From: Aquila chrysaetos chrysaetos
Taxonomy: Eukaryota > Chordata > Aves > Accipitriformes > Accipitridae
Direction of reading: 5' to 3'
Assembly (NCBI RefSeq): GCF_900496995.4
Contig: NC_044004.1
Coordinates: forward strand, 372,001-436,000
DNA length: 64,000 nt
The translations under genes were made by a program, and so were the position numbers. Positions within the stretch are counted from its first letter, which is position 1; each line of letters begins with the position of its first letter. The notes beneath the pieces were generated by a model that was not told the origin of the DNA, ran no database searches, and saw only the letters and a program-made list of their open reading frames with translations. Shown here in pieces: positions 1 through 15,000 of the stretch.

Positions 1-36
1 ATGATTGGTCATCAAGGAGGTCAACCCGATCTCAAG
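1..36 (+). CDS. ZNF638: ZNF638 exon (3' end only), RS-like
   Basis: The first 36 bases end in CAAG|gtaaag, a good donor. Read in the frame demanded by the next exon (one base left over), they give [11 protein letters not shown], an Arg/Ser stretch fitting the RS-rich region known upstream of the RRMs. The acceptor of this exon is outside the window. Splice phase and composition are the only evidence, so the call is moderate. Confidence 0.55.
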
Positions 37-3000
37 GTAAAGGGTGGATACACACTGCCAAATTGAAACGTCCTTCAATTTCAGGAAAACTGAGTTGATT
101 TCAAGAGGTTTATCTGTCCAGGTGTCCCCTAGGCATTTTTCATAGCAAAATTCTGTTTTTAAAAACAACTTTTCCTTTTGATGTTGCTTTATGAGAAGTA
201 TGCTTTGAAGAAAACGGGCATTCTAAAAGGTCTGAAGTCTTCCTTACCTAGTGTCAGGAATTGGTTAATAGTATCAAATAACTGCTGAACAAGTGTCTGT
301 TCCAAGTGTGCTCAGTTTTTAAGCCAGTAAGGGTAGTCAAGAATTGAAAACAACTGAAGGTGGTTCTTCCTGCAGCATCAAAAAGGTAGTTCTGCAAAGG
401 CAGTATAGATGAGGAGAAAGAAAATGCAATGCTCAGAAAGCGCATTGAATGGAGGTGTAATTTACAAGGAAAGCATAGTGTTACGAAATAATTTTGTTGA
501 GATAAGAGCATGGTATGTGAAAGGCTTTCAATGAAACATCCTTTGTAACAGTTAAGTTCGTTGCAGCATTTTGTGACTCTCCGTTCAGCTTACTTCCTCC
601 AGTTTGCAGTTCTAAGAAATTTTATGTAAACTCGGTCATTCTATGTAGTTCATTTTGAGCTCAGTCTCTGGCTGAAATACCAGTTTGTTCGGAGTTTTTG
701 TTTCTATTAAAATTCTGAACAGAAAAAAATAGAGGAATTTTAAAAGGTTGATTTTTTTCTTTTATCTGTATACTGTGGCTATGTTGTTTGTATGCTTCCA
801 GATAATTCAGAGGTACTGAGCTTTTGTGGGAAAGAAGTCTAGGTGAAATGTTGTGAAGGGACAGGCAGTTTCAAAGAGATCTTCTTAAGGGTAAAATGCA
901 AGCCATTTTAATGTAGAAGAATGAGGGGAAGAGGCAATTAATAACCAAAATATAAATTCTCCACAGAAGGAAAGCATACAGGAAATTAATGTTGTATCAG
1001 ATCGTTAAGAATAATTTAAACCAAAAATCAGTCTGTAGGACAAAGAGCAAGACAGAGAAGGGTACAAAATTTAGCAGAAGGCATCAAGGTAGTAAGTAGC
1101 GCTGTGCATCCGTATGCGAGAGGACGATCAAAGCCTTGAAAGCTTCTTTTCTTTTCTTACATTCCCTGACATACAAAAGTAAAGAGTCATTCTTTTGCTC
1201 CAGCCATGAGGATTTTTGTAGATATCATTGCCAGTGTCACAATGTTAGTCTAACTAAAAATGTCAAGTTACACAACAGCACAGTGAAAATAGTACGGAGT
1301 TTTATTATTATTTATAAGCCGTCTCTGCTGGAGTGCAATTAAGGTTCTCTAACTTCAGTGAGTTTCAAGATTGAATCAGGAGTGGGTGGTGCAAGTGAAA
1401 CTGTAGGAAACTAAACAGCTATATATCTAAGTTTTCTTTTAAAAACAAACAAACAAACCACAGTTTGTTTTCCCTTCCGCTCACAGACAGAAAGGCAGCT
1501 CTGGAGGCAGTAGTGAAAAGTTTGGGACCTGGCTTTGTAGCAGAGTTCAATAAACATAAGTCACTTCAAGCAGCTGGGCAGGGATCTTCGGGATCAGGAA
1601 AATCACCACCCTCTCATGGACTTTTAAGGAAGATGCCAGGAAATACAAAGAAGCCACTGAAAACAAGTGTTTCTTCAAAGGCTTCAAAGAAAGATGTGCC
1701 TTCTTTGCCTGGGTCAAGTTCTTCATCTCCTGAAACTGATGATTTACCCCAAAGCAAAGAAATGGAAGAGAATGAGGAAGACTTATCCACAGGAACCAGT
1801 GGACCTCGTCCTACTTCTTATAATAGGGTGAGTTTCTTAATGTTTTTCTCTGTGATTTTAAGAATTTGGTTAGTATCTCATTTCAGGGGGATCACTTGTG
1901 GAAAGATTAACCATTCTGTTTGCTGATTCTGTGCAACCTATACTGCCATCTTAATGCAAAGATTTGCTGTCTGCAAGTAAGTGTGGTAATTTACACAGCA
2001 AAGGTTTTTTAACGGATGTGAAGGAAAACCTCTCTAGTGCTTTCCAACAGCAGAAAGAAATGTCCGTTAAATTTGGGTCCTTGTTCTACTGAGCACTATT
2101 TGTATGAAGTGTGAGTGATGAGCTTTGTTTGGAGGAGCTTACTGTGTAAATAAAAGTAAAGGGTAGGAAGCAGAAGGTGTTCATTTTGCCTGTCAAGCAA
2201 AAAAGATGAGGCAGAGAACTTTACTACTGTTAAGAAGGATCTTAAAGCCAGTGTTGTCTTAGTCCATCATACTGACCATTTGGATCTCTTAGAAACACCA
2301 CCTATAAACCAGACTGTATTTTAGTTATGGTAGGTGCAGTCGTCCTTGGTAGTTTCTAGCCTCTAAATGATAAGCAAAGAGAACATTGCCTAGTGCTGTT
2401 GAAAGCTAATAGATAGTATTGAAAGGAAAGTAGTGGAATTGTGCAGCTCCTTATCCATACAGCCCAGACAACTGGAATTATGTAGATATATAGTAATTGA
2501 TAAAACCAGAAAGATTGTATTGTGTTACTTGGTAATCCTATGCCATGTCTTCTAATAACTGAAGATTGAGACAGAGCAGTAGAACAACAAAATTGTGGCT
2601 CTGTCCGTGTGTTAAATAGCAAAAAACTCAAAATACCACAGTGAACAAACCAGTCTGTCTACTTTGGAGTAATTTTTATTGCAGATCCTTTTTTCTTCCT
2701 TTTGCTGGGCTTGACTTGGAAAGTGTTTATTTTTGTTTTGTTTTCAATTTGCAGCTGTTGAGAGAGGAATTGCTGAGTTGCGGGACAGTCCTTCAAATAT
2801 CTGATTTACCAGATGATGGCTTTTCAGATCAAGATATTAAAAAAATTGTTCAGCCATTTGGCAAAGTTAGTGATCTCATTGTACTTCGCTCTAGAAATGA
2901 GGTAGGTTTTCCTCTGGAATGTTTTTGTGTCAGAATGCAAAAAAAATTGTCAAGCGATGAAGAAGTGTAGTTAGTATTTGGATCCTCAGCTGAGCATAGA

Positions 3001-6000
3001 TTAAGACTTCCTGAACAGTTTGTCATTAAAGATCACATACATGATCTTGGAATAGATGGAAATGTTAACTTTATAAATTCTTGCTTGCTGCCTAAGTCGT
3101 AAATGTTAAAGGAAGTAGGATGTCTTTTGTATAATACTGAAATCTGGACTTTTTCATCAAACTCCACATGAACTTAGAGAGAGAAGTACATGCAGTTCTG
3201 TCATGAGCAGATTTTCTAAGGAAAAAATTGCAGCGAATTGGATCTTATGTCTGTAATATACATAAAGACTGAAAGTGCCATTTATTTTAGGCCTTCTTGG
3301 AAATGAACTACAAAGAAGCTGTGATAGCAGCTGTGAAATACGGTGAAACTGTGCCAGTGCTGGTAAATGGGAAACGGGTAAAAATAAGTGTAGCAGAGAA
3401 GCCAAAAGCATCTCCTGGCCAGGTGAGCAGCCTGGTGGTGAACAACGTGATACTTTGTGTGTAGCTTGGTGTTTTGCTCCAAAACCTGATGTACTCCAGA
3501 AAAACAGATTTAGTAGTTTTAATATGTGTTTTAATTTCCTTTTCATAAACAGCAGTCTAAAATAAATACGAAAATGTACTTCCTAATTCCAGTTTTCCAT
3601 ATTTCTTGGTTAAGTTTGATATTTGTGAATAGCATCAGTTTAACAAATAGTGAAAGATAACCACTATATTAATATATTTATACTTAATTAATACTATTTG
3701 TATATACGTATACACACACATTTGTATATAAAGTTTAAATTATACAGTAAAAGTTCTTCTTTCTGTCCATTTCAGGCCAAAATGAGTATCAAAAAAAGGG
3801 CTCAGAATATTAAAAAAGTTGCATCAAGTACAAAGTAAGTGTTGCCATCCCATACATTAGTTTTAGTGATAAGCACTGCAAACCAAATGGGTTCATATCT
3901 GTTTGGTTTCTTGTGTTTTATTGTTTTTGAGCTTTTTTAGCTGTTTTGATATTCATCAATTGTCTTTGAACCTGATTTTTCTTTATTTTTTTTTCCCCAC
4001 CTGCTCACAATAGGAAAGATCAGAACACCACCACCACTAAGAGAACTAAATCTATTACAGGTGAAGTTTTGGTTACCTTTTATCTGATGATACCTCTTCC
4101 CTCTTTGTTCCCATTTCTTTGTTTTTATCTGAGTGCTTTTCTTAATAGTAACTGAAAGCAAGTTCAGAGAGCTACAAGAAAATGTCTAGTTTATACTTTC
4201 AAATGTCTTCCTTTTCATGCGACCCTATCTTTCTTTCTTTAAAAAACCCCACAAAAACTAACCCTCAAGTAGCAATAAAAAGACCCCACCTTGACCTGTG
4301 CTTGTACTCTGTAATTTTAAATGTTTGCTCCACCTGTTGAAGAGAAGTGTGGCACTTCGGGCTCCATAAAATAAGTGCAATTCTTCAAGTTGACTTTAAG
4401 CCTAATGTATAATGTATCTAATATTCTCTTTCACAGTTAGTGCTAGTGTTTCCCAGTGTCTTATGTTCCGAGTATATGCCAAATGCTTTTAAACTTCTTC
4501 CCTGGTCTTCTATTGATCCTGACAGGAATTATTTCAGTTATTATTATTACTTGGCAGAAAAACTTGTGTGTCATGCTGTTAGAGAAGAATTTTTTTTTTT
4601 TTTAGTACTTCAATGAAAACAGGACAAACTGCAGTAAATACATCAAAAGCCAATACAACTTCACAAAAATTAGGTGTTATTAAGACATTGGAAATAACAG
4701 CCGTATCATTTTTTGTTGCTTGTTTTATTGGCTTTCATGAGCAATTTTTCTGAGCAAAGTTAGGGACCAGACATTATTTTGATGGGAAATTGTGCTTTTT
4801 AAAGATGTATTCATTCATCAGCATGGTCACTTCTGAATCCAGTTTCCAGAATGGAATTAAGATTCATGTAACAGTGCATTTCAGAGCTGTCTCGCAGATG
4901 GAAACCATGAATTGTTTACAGCCAGTTAAGAGAAAGAGAACACAAACGTTTTTGCAGGAGCAAGGTTTTTTCACCAGAATCCTAAACAAGTTCACAAAAG
5001 ATACTCTACTTCATGGCTTTCATTCAGTAGTTTGTTGACATTAACTTATGGTTTAGGTTTTAGGGGTTTTTTTTTGTCATATCAGTTGAATTACTGCAGA
5101 TTAAACTGGTTTTGTATGTATTTTTATATTCTTTGTAATTAAGTTGGGCAATAAGCATTTCGACTTACACTTGGTTTTGGATATTTTATGTAGGTAAAAA
5201 AGAAAGGACTAAGAAATCAACAATGACAGGAGATAGTAAAATCAAGAAAACTTCAAATACTGTGGGTAAGACAAATGAGAACTTTTACTCTTTACTTGGA
5301 AAACACAGGCAGTTGCTTTTCTGTCCTCCTAGCCCCGCTGCCTCCTGTCCAGAACAGATATTTAAGTTAGTGAGTCCAAGCTTTTCACACCTTTTACTGG
5401 GCTTGCCAATGTAGTAGATTGTTAGATAGGCGAGCACCGTTCTTGTGCCTTGTGGCTTGGCTAATGCTGTGATTATCGGTGCTGTTTGTAGATCTAGAAT
5501 AGCAAAGAATCAGGGAAAGAAGATGAGTTTGGGGAAGCAGACCCTTTCACATAACCACAGGCATACATGCGTTTTGCACAGCTTTTGCTGTATGTACGTT
5601 TTCTGCCCATTTGTAACGAAGTGCAGGAATTTACATGATAGGAAGCCTCTCAATATTTGGCAGAAAAATGTATACTGCCATTCATTCTTCTTTTGCAAAT
5701 CAGTTAGTTTAATATATTGAAACAAAGAATGCTTTTTTCTGCTCTTACCTACCAGCAAAATCTACAGATGAAGACCTTCAGCTCTCAACAGAAGCCGAAA
5801 TGGAAGTTGGGGAAATGGAGCTGTCAGATGCAAAGAACATTACAGAAGGGGACACAGTTACAGAGCCTGTGAAGATGGTAGAGACTCAGTGCAAAGGATT
5901 GAGTAATCCTGCACTTGTATTAGGTAATTCTGATATGATAATGCCATTTTTAAGTTACTTTGCTAGTTGTAAGTTATGTGAAGTTTAACATTGTGATGTT

Positions 6001-9000
6001 GTCTTGAATTTATTTTTTAGAGAGACTTGCACAGATGCCTCAGGTGGCGGCATTGCATTTGGATCGGCTTAATGAAGCTTTAATTGATCAAGGTAAATTG
6101 GAAACTGACAGGGTTTTTCTCATTTCTGTCCTAAGCTTCTCTGCTGTTGTGGTCTAAATGAGAATGCTTTTGAGGCCAGGAAATTAAAATGACACAGAAT
6201 ATCAGAAAAGAAAATCTATTAGAATAGGTTCACTGACTGAAACATAAAACAACAGTTCATTGTGATGATGGAAGTGGCTAAAAACCCCCAAGATTTACAT
6301 CCTTCAGTGGACATAATATTTTTACCTAGACCTTTCAGTGCGACATGGGGACTTTTATTTACAGCTCATTAAAGCAAAGGATTTGGGCTTTCTATATGTT
6401 CTGTCTGCAGATCCTCCACTAATTCTTTTAATCTCATTGCTTCACATTGCCTGCTAGAGCTGGTTCAATAGATGCTATTTTCCCCATATTTTATAACTGA
6501 TTAGTAACAGACTTTGTTTTAAACATAGCCTAAGTGTATATTAATTCTCAGTTATATGCATGTGTTAGTGGAGATAGGGCAAGGTTGTAGTCACTGAACT
6601 TGTTAGAGGTAGTAGATACAAACATTTTACAGTAGAAGTGATTCTTCTTTACCTGCGCTTGCCTACCCTGTATGATTGCTGTTTTCCTATTTCCTGCTGT
6701 CTGTATTTTTCTGAGCCTCTCACATATCACTGTGGACTTGTCCCAGGAGAAAGAAGGAAAGAGATTGTGTGGGTACATGCTGGGCACCTGCATAGTCCCC
6801 TTGTGCCCACAAGAAAGTCTTGTGGTTGTGATAATTCAACTGATAAGGTCTCAGTGTCAGCAAAGCGTGTGCATGCTACTCAAGGGATTTTAATTAATTT
6901 TTTATCCCTACTTAAAACTGTTCTTTTCTGGAAGCATTTACGTAACACTGTATGTGTCTCACCAATGTCATTTGTCGCTGTAAGTTAAATGAAGAAATAC
7001 TTAATTTTTCACAATGGCAGTGGTGATAAAATGTAATGCAAGAAGTTCTTAAAGCTCTGGAGTATTTAAAGAAATCTGCTGAACTACTAAACTACTCCCC
7101 CACCCCTTTTTTTTTTTAGAAGCTACAATAACGACTACGAAGAGTGAAGAATCAACAGAACCAGCTAGCAAGGTCAGTCTAAAGGTGATTGAATCCGTGG
7201 AAGTTGTAAGTACTCACTTGGTCCTATTTCTAAGTGTTGGTGTGCTGTCTGAAAACCTCCAATTTAAATCCCCTGCCTGTTAATTTCTTGTGAGAAATAA
7301 TGAATAGTTTATTTTCTCCTTGCTGTTTGTGATTTGATAGACATCTGCCATTTCACTCTTTGGCTTTTTATTTTTTCCTCAGAGTTTGTTAGTTACACCA
7401 AAGCTCCTTTACACTCTGATAATCTTTATTGCCCTACTGTGGGTTTCTTCTCTTTAGATGGAGTATTTGCACATAGAGTCCTGCAGCATTTGATGTGTAG
7501 GCATGTCATGGATATAAAGTAGTGGCATAATTATACGGGGTTTTGGTTTGGTTTGAATTTCTGATGAGTTAACATGAGAGAGCCTAAGGTGTGTGCAGAA
7601 TTAGCTTAGGTGTAGATACATCCAAACTTAAGCAGTAATTAAGGTGATTATATCACATAATTAGAGAAGAAGGTTAAAAAAAATAATATGCTTTGCTACT
7701 AAATCCTAAAAAAGTTTAAATGATCTTTGGTGTTGGGGTAGTTGCAAGTATTGTAACATGCTTTTAAGCAAGTGCTTCATTCAGTTTAATGGTGGTTTTA
7801 CATAGTAAAAATAAATGCTCTCTTCAGTAATACAGCAGTTTTGATTTAGAGCTGAAGAAATAGCAGTGATATTTACTTTCATTTGATTACAGGAACTTGA
7901 TGATATATGTGTGGTTCTTATTTCAAATTTGCCTGAGAGAGGATTTTCTGTTGAGGAAGTTTCCAACCTAGCAAAGCCATTTGGAGGTCTGAGGGATGTG
8001 CTAATTTTATCATCTCATAAAAAGGTATTCTACTTGGTATTTAGTAGTGTTTCTACCTAGAGAAGCAGCAAATGTGTTTTTTAACAAATGCGATAATGTA
8101 GTGTGGCAAGCATTGATGTGAGATGCTTTTGATAAATTACATTTTTTAAAAAATTTTTGTTTTCTTTATTTTAAAAGGCATATCTTGAAATAAATAGAAA
8201 ATCTGCAGATTCCATGGTTAAATTTTACACCTGCTTTCCAATGTCACTGGATGGAAATCAGCTCTGCATCAACATGGTGCCTCAGTATAAGACTATAAAA
8301 GATGAAGTAAGTAATAAAATATATTGAAATTCTAGGATACGTGGTAACATTTCAACACAGAGCAGGATTTTGTATTTAAGCTGGCTGACTTACACTGCCT
8401 GTTTTAAGCATTCTTATGGTGGGTCCTATTGAAGACTGATTCTGTTAAATGTCTTTTCGTGTCCTGGACTTCTGATAGGAGAATTACACAGATGTCAGAA
8501 GTGCTGATGCTGTTGATTTTATTAATAAAAGGGAAACTAAAAAGTTGTTGGGAGTCAGTGGTTGCCAGTTAGCTGCTGCTAGTGAAGCTATATTTTACAG
8601 TTCAAATCTTATAAATTTTTTTTTTTTTTTTTAAAGGAAGCAATATTTACTGCTATAATTAAAGATTCTGACCCTGAGGTAAGTTGCTAGCAGTCTAACT
8701 TTTCCTCCACATGCTATCAAAATATGTTACTTTAAATTAGAATTAGTATCCTTCATACTGAAATATTAGCTAATTGAATTGTTATCTACGCTTTCTCTTG
8801 AATTTAGTGTTTATATATGTTTTCATGGGTGAATGAGCAGGGAATAGAATGAGTAAATGTTCACTTAGTTTAGCTCCATGATGCATGAAGTGCAAAGAAT
8901 TAAACATTTAATAGGAGTCCTTTGAGACCCTCTCCTTCTGTTACGGTTTTTTTTCATCTTCTAACAACAAGCTGCTGACCACTGTAGCTTGGAGAATGTG

Positions 9001-12000
9001 CAGTGTTTGCCTGTATATAATGCCACCCGTTTTCCCACTGTGTTTTATGGACAGATATTTTGGTTTAACTATCAAAACTACCTCTGTGCTTTGTTCACTG
9101 TAGTGTCTCCCTTATTGTCCCTCCTGTTCCTTCACTGCACACAGTGCAAGGTGGCAATTGACGTACAAAGCATTTTTATACAGTGTAGGTAGCTAGAGGT
9201 TAATGAAGGTATAGCTTTTATGTCTTCTGTGAAAAACATTTTCAAGATATTCTTGATAGATGGTTAGTTATTGGGTCTGAATGTGTGTCTCTGGGCTTAA
9301 ACAGTTGGCACAAGAACTTCACAAGAGTGACTTTAAGAGCAGCAGTTTCAGAAGCTAATTGTATTTGGTTAAAAAGTGTATTGCAAAGAGCCCTGCCAAC
9401 AATAAATCACTTTCCAAGAAACCCCAAAAGGCTTGAGTTTTCAATTGCAAATATATCTGGGGAATATCTGCTTTCTCCTTATGATCGTTGTTTGGCACTA
9501 ACAGAAACATCTGAGTACTTAACTGCCAGCGCCCCTGCTGCTGTATCCCACTTGTGCCTCTGATCTGCTTGTGGTGAAATATTTCTTTTCTGCTCCTGGT
9601 AAAGTGATGAATAATGAAAGAAAAACATACCAGTCCTGGAGGGGGTGGGAAATCTCTTGCTTGTTGGGAATGAGTGTTGTGTTTCTAAAAGACACACAAC
9701 TTTCAAGTATTTAAAAATAAGACTTGTTTAAGATTCCAGAAGTCTACTGGTACCTTTGGACTTTGTGTCCCAGGGCCTTTCCCTTTGATCCTCCACAAAA
9801 TATTTGGTGCCGGGCTTCAGTCTATGGTGCTGCTGGCACTATGTGGCTGAGGATGGCTTTCCGCTTGCTGTCAGCACACTCGTACGTTCTGCACCAGAAT
9901 GCTTCCTGGTCAGAAGAGTCTTACTGGTCTCCTTGATAACGTGTCCCTGTGCTGGTGGTGATAACTGTGTTTGAAAATGGCAAAACACAAGAAATGATAT
10001 TTGACCGAGGATCTTTATGCTATTACAAACTGATGAAGTAAACGAAACTCTGACTTAAAAACCAGGATTGGAGTCTTCTAGATAGGTTTCTATGCCTTGA
10101 CCAATTTATAAACTGACTAGATAGTGTCTGCTTTTCAAAATACCAAATTTATTTAAACTTCAGCTTTATTTTGCAGTGCTCCTTAAAGAGACTTTTACTA
10201 GTTAAAAAAATAAAAGATGATTTAAAATAAAACACTCAACTTGATCCTTTTAAGTTTGTTATTCTTTACTGGGAAGTATAGCTGGTTCTTTTGATATACT
10301 GCATAAAAAATGGAAAATCTGAAAATGCGAACATTGGATATATGCAAATGCTCTTTTTCGGCAAGATCTGGGAGATACAGCAGCTTTCCATGGGGCTTTT
10401 CTAACCTAGTTCAGTAGTTGCTAATAAAGCAAGTTTTGTCATCAATTTTCTTTAGGTAAATACTGAAACTATTCATAATCAGTTTGTGCATCTTGGGAAC
10501 TTGCCAGATGATGGATACAGAGAACTTGAAGCAGTTTGTGTGGGACTTCGATTTGGAAAAGTAGATCATTATGTTGTACTGAAGAATAAAAACAAGGTAA
10601 GTATTTTTTTTTTTTCTATGGTGCAAAGTACCTTGTTGGGAAAAAAAACTTTTTAAACAAAAAATTTTTTTTTTTCATCTCCCAGTACCAAGAATGATCT
10701 GCTAATGAGAGACCAAAGTTTCTGACTCTTTCCCACTCACCCTGAACAAGAAAATAGTTTGTCTTATTTGTTAAGGGCAGTGGGGAAGTAAAAAAACCTA
10801 ACCAACCGAAACAAGCCTTAGGCTTTTATCTAGCCTGAACGATATAAGAACAGTTTGGTAAACTCTGAAAGTAAAGCTTCCTAAATGGCTGCTAAAGTTA
10901 TTAACCTTTGACATTAGAGTTGTAAGTGGGAGGGGGAAAGGAGTTCCCATTTTGTAGGAAGCTTGAGGCAAAACAATCATTTTGATTTGAGAAGTGAAAA
11001 TGTCAGAAGTGCTGTAATTGCTTTTTGTTTTGGACACTTCAAAATTTAGTGACTTGATTTTCTTTTTTAAAAAATTTTGTTATTTTAATTTTTAATGTTG
11101 CTATTGCTGCACTTAACATTGGATTTTTACTTTATGAACTAGATTTAATTTAGTGTATGTGTATATATATTTTAACAATTAAAAAGCAATTGTGTTCCCA
11201 TTATTTTGAGCTACTTTAAGTTTCCGTCTGATAATAAACCATAAAACAGGTGAAGATGCTTTTAAAAAGAACATAGCATTTTTCTTTTTTGAAAGTAAAA
11301 CTCCTTTCTTAAAATTTTCAAATGCAATAAAGAGAACTCTGCAGTCAGTAACACATCTAGGGCCAATTTCTAGACCTTCAACTAATTTTGTTGAATTGAA
11401 CATCAAATGCTTTAATTCCATTGAATCAGCACTTCTTGATAGAAAGCTGTTCCATCAAATACTTTCTGATCTGTTTTCAATAGCCAGAGTTGTAGTAAAG
11501 ATCCCAGAAGGGCAGAGGTGTTTTTTTAAGGAAAAAGACAAAAGGGGGGTGGCTTATTTAAGGCTTGCTTTAAATAAAATATGGGGAAAAAAAAAAAGAG
11601 AGAGAGGAGTAATATAGTTAATATCAGCTTTAGAACACAACTTGAATAGCTGGAAAATTTTAAAAGTGACTTATAAATCTTGTCTTAATTTTACTTGATA
11701 GCTAAAACGTAAAGAAGTGAGGGATTTCTAGTATAGCAGATGAACTTTTGTGTATAGTTCATTTTACTGTTTCCTTTATAGATGTAATCTTGCAGTGTTT
11801 TTTGTGGGCATGCACTTCCCCTCGCCCTCATGGGAAGATGCTCGTGAGTTACAGCAGAATGAAAGCTGAACGTGTCCAGAAGCCGGAATGTTAAAACACG
11901 TGTGGGTAGTGAAGCTCCAAGCTCCACTGTTTTGTGATGCTGTTAGTTATTTAGTTCTAAAGATAATTCCCAACAGGAGAGATTTCTTTCTTCAGCCTCT

Positions 12001-15000
12001 CAGAAACAAGAGAATCCACTGTTTTCTATATCTGAAACATAGGATTTAATCAAAAAATGACGCCTATAGGTAATTTAAAATGAAGATGTTGAAACCCTTC
12101 AGGAATATTAGATATCACATGCTATACCAGCTGACTATACTAAACTTGTTCTGCAATACAGAAATAAGATGAAGTAACAGTCATTTGAAGCTTGCACTTT
12201 TCTCCTTTTAGGCAATTCTGCAGCTGGATAGTGCCAAGTCAGCCAGGTCAATGTACAGCTTCCTGAAGCAATATCCTTACAATATGGGTGAGCATACATT
12301 GACCTGTACATTGTCACCCAAAGGAGAGTCTGCTGAGGTAAGATTTCTTCTTTTCAATAATACATTATTTCTGTGGAATAGAACCACCTTTCCATGAAGA
12401 GCAGCTAATGGTGATAATGTTAGTATTTCCTTCACTCTTTGCTGTCATTGTGGATGAGAGTGAAAACTGTGCAACAGGTGGGAACTGGATCAACTGTCTG
12501 TAGTCTGTATTCTGGGATGTGGCATAGGTGTGAAAGTATGTGTTGCTGTTTGTCTTTATTTTGTCTCTATTTTACGAACATGTATGGAATCTCTTTCCAC
12601 TGATGAAAGTATTTCTTAATGAAGGATGAAGAGAAAAAGGAAGAAAGGAGGAAAGCAACTGTTTAGTACCAGTTAGAAAAGGATTGATAACGAAATTAGT
12701 AGAATCTTTTTCTGATCTAGTTTGATTCATCTTTAGCAGTTCATCTGCTTTAGTCCTCTTGATTCCAGACTCGGTTGCTATGTCAGCATTGGTCTGTGCA
12801 CCCACAGCTGCTTCCATCTTCTCTCTTAGAAATGAAATTACTTGCAGTATTGAGCAGCTCCCACTTTACTTCTGGTGATTTGCTGAAGGAACAGCAAGCT
12901 GCAGCAGCTGAACACCAGAAAAGAAGGAGCTTATTGCATGTTGCATTGGATAGGTAAAGAGCTTTAAGCAAGAAATGCGAACATTAGCCACATGCTAATA
13001 GCGTTCTGGGTTCCAAAGTGGAGAACGTAAATCCAGATGCGGTCCCTCTCATGGTGTGGAGGTAAAGCGCTGTTTACTGTGGACTCAAACATGAGGATTT
13101 ATTTCACTAGTTCTGCGTGCCCCTGCCTTCTCATTTTTCAGCTCCTTTCTCATGTCCTGACTCAACAAAATAATCTTAATCGTTTGTCCAATGATCAACT
13201 CTCCATCTCTTGCCACATCTTCCAAACTACGTTTATTTTAGGGGTATATAGCTTGGCTTTTATTCCTTTGAATACCAGCTAGGTTTGTTCTTCAAAGTTC
13301 ATATATAACTGAGAGAACAGGGACCAACTAACCAGTTCAACATGAACTGTTGAGATTGAGACCAAAATGTGTATAGGACTTTTTTGGTTTTTTGTTTTGT
13401 TTTGCTGTGGGGTGTTTTGTTTTGTTTTTCCAGTGATTCTCCATGTGAATTCCATTCTTGGAGCTCTCATTCCCTGAGTGTTGCAGTTCCTTTTCAGTGG
13501 CATGCTTTGGAATATCATTCAAACGAGGATGTGTCTGGAGGGGCAGGGCATCTTAGTTTTTTCCCTTCACTTTTATTCAGCACAAGAGAAAGTTTAACTT
13601 CAGGTGCCTAATCATAACAAGGGCAACAGCCTGTTACTTCAACAGGGAGGAAAAAAAGTCATCCAGATGTGTACTTCTACTTACCAAGCTGACAAAGCTG
13701 TCAGTATTATTTACACTGAGCATCACAATGAATTTCAATTTTTTTTTTTTTTTTTTTTTTAAAGAATGGTTGGGTACTGATCATTGGCTTGTATCATGGT
13801 CTGTTTTCTATTATATTGGCAATTTCTTCTGCTTTATTGAAAAGCATCCTTATTTATGAAGTCTGTAGGGTAGCTGTATGGTGTTTAGGATACATGTTTT
13901 TAAAGACATATGGTGTCAATGGGACATTTCTGGTAGGGCACTCTTGTGATAGTTGTTGAGTAGCATCTGTGATGATTTAGGACATATGATGGTACACAGC
14001 AAGATCTGACTTGGGTGCACAGATCTCTTTTTGGCTAGACTAATAGTGCCCCTTTCCAAGTAAATCAGCAGTTACTGTGCACGTGCAGAGCCTAGTCTGT
14101 GTAAAATCAGTTTTTTACCCTTCTGCGAGTGTGACTCTTTGAAATGTCTGCAGAGATTCAGTCATCAGCCTGCCTTCCCAGCTCTTCCCATCCTGTTCTG
14201 GGCCTTCGTCCATGGCTGAAGGGGTATAGTTTGTTCATTAGGAGTGACTTCCCATTAACTAGCCTAGATTCAATATAATAACACTGAAGATGCTTTTGAA
14301 TTACACGTTTGATTCAGAGAACTGGTTTAACTTTCCTTCTGAACACAGCATCTCTACCAGATGAGTGTGGTGGTGTGGTACTGTCGGTATGGCAGGGGTA
14401 GGGTAAGGTGGGCTGGCGTGCGTCCCTCGGGATCTCTGATGCAGGGTGGGGACCCACTGCAGGTGAAGTGCTGATAGCTAAAATCTGGTGAGCGCAGGTG
14501 TGTAGGGTCCTCTTTTCTCTTCTGCTAGGTGCAAGAGCATGGATTAGATGTTCCAAGAGTTTTTCTCTCTCTCCTCTTCCCCATTGCAGGCATGATTCTC
14601 CCCAGTGCTGACTCTCTATGGGACAAAATATGCTCTTCTTCTGAGGCACTTTGTTTTGTATTTCAGTTTATGTAGTGAACTTCAGGTCGTTTTGAAGAAC
14701 GTAAATTATAATTGTGTTCGATGATGTGAGATGCATTTAAGAGTAATATCTTGTATTAGACTAACTTTGTAGCTGAAGAAAATAACCAAATCTTCAGACC
14801 TAGGAGCTTTTTCTCAAGTCTAGAAAATGTAAATAATAAGCTCCCTTAGCACTGAAAAATAAACAAAATATCATTCATTGAAGTGCTCATGCTAAGGAAT
14901 GTCTGTCAAGGATGCATTGTGGCAACACTTTGTGATTCAAATCTGCTTTTTATAGCTGTTCCCTGTATCTTGTGTAGCAAGAGAATAACGTGCCTTTGTC

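Noticed and set aside
8989-9563. Extra ZNF638 exons in the intron before RRM3
   Set aside because: The flanking exons are both phase 0 and RRM-linker continuity is already complete; the frames here have no good splice sites.
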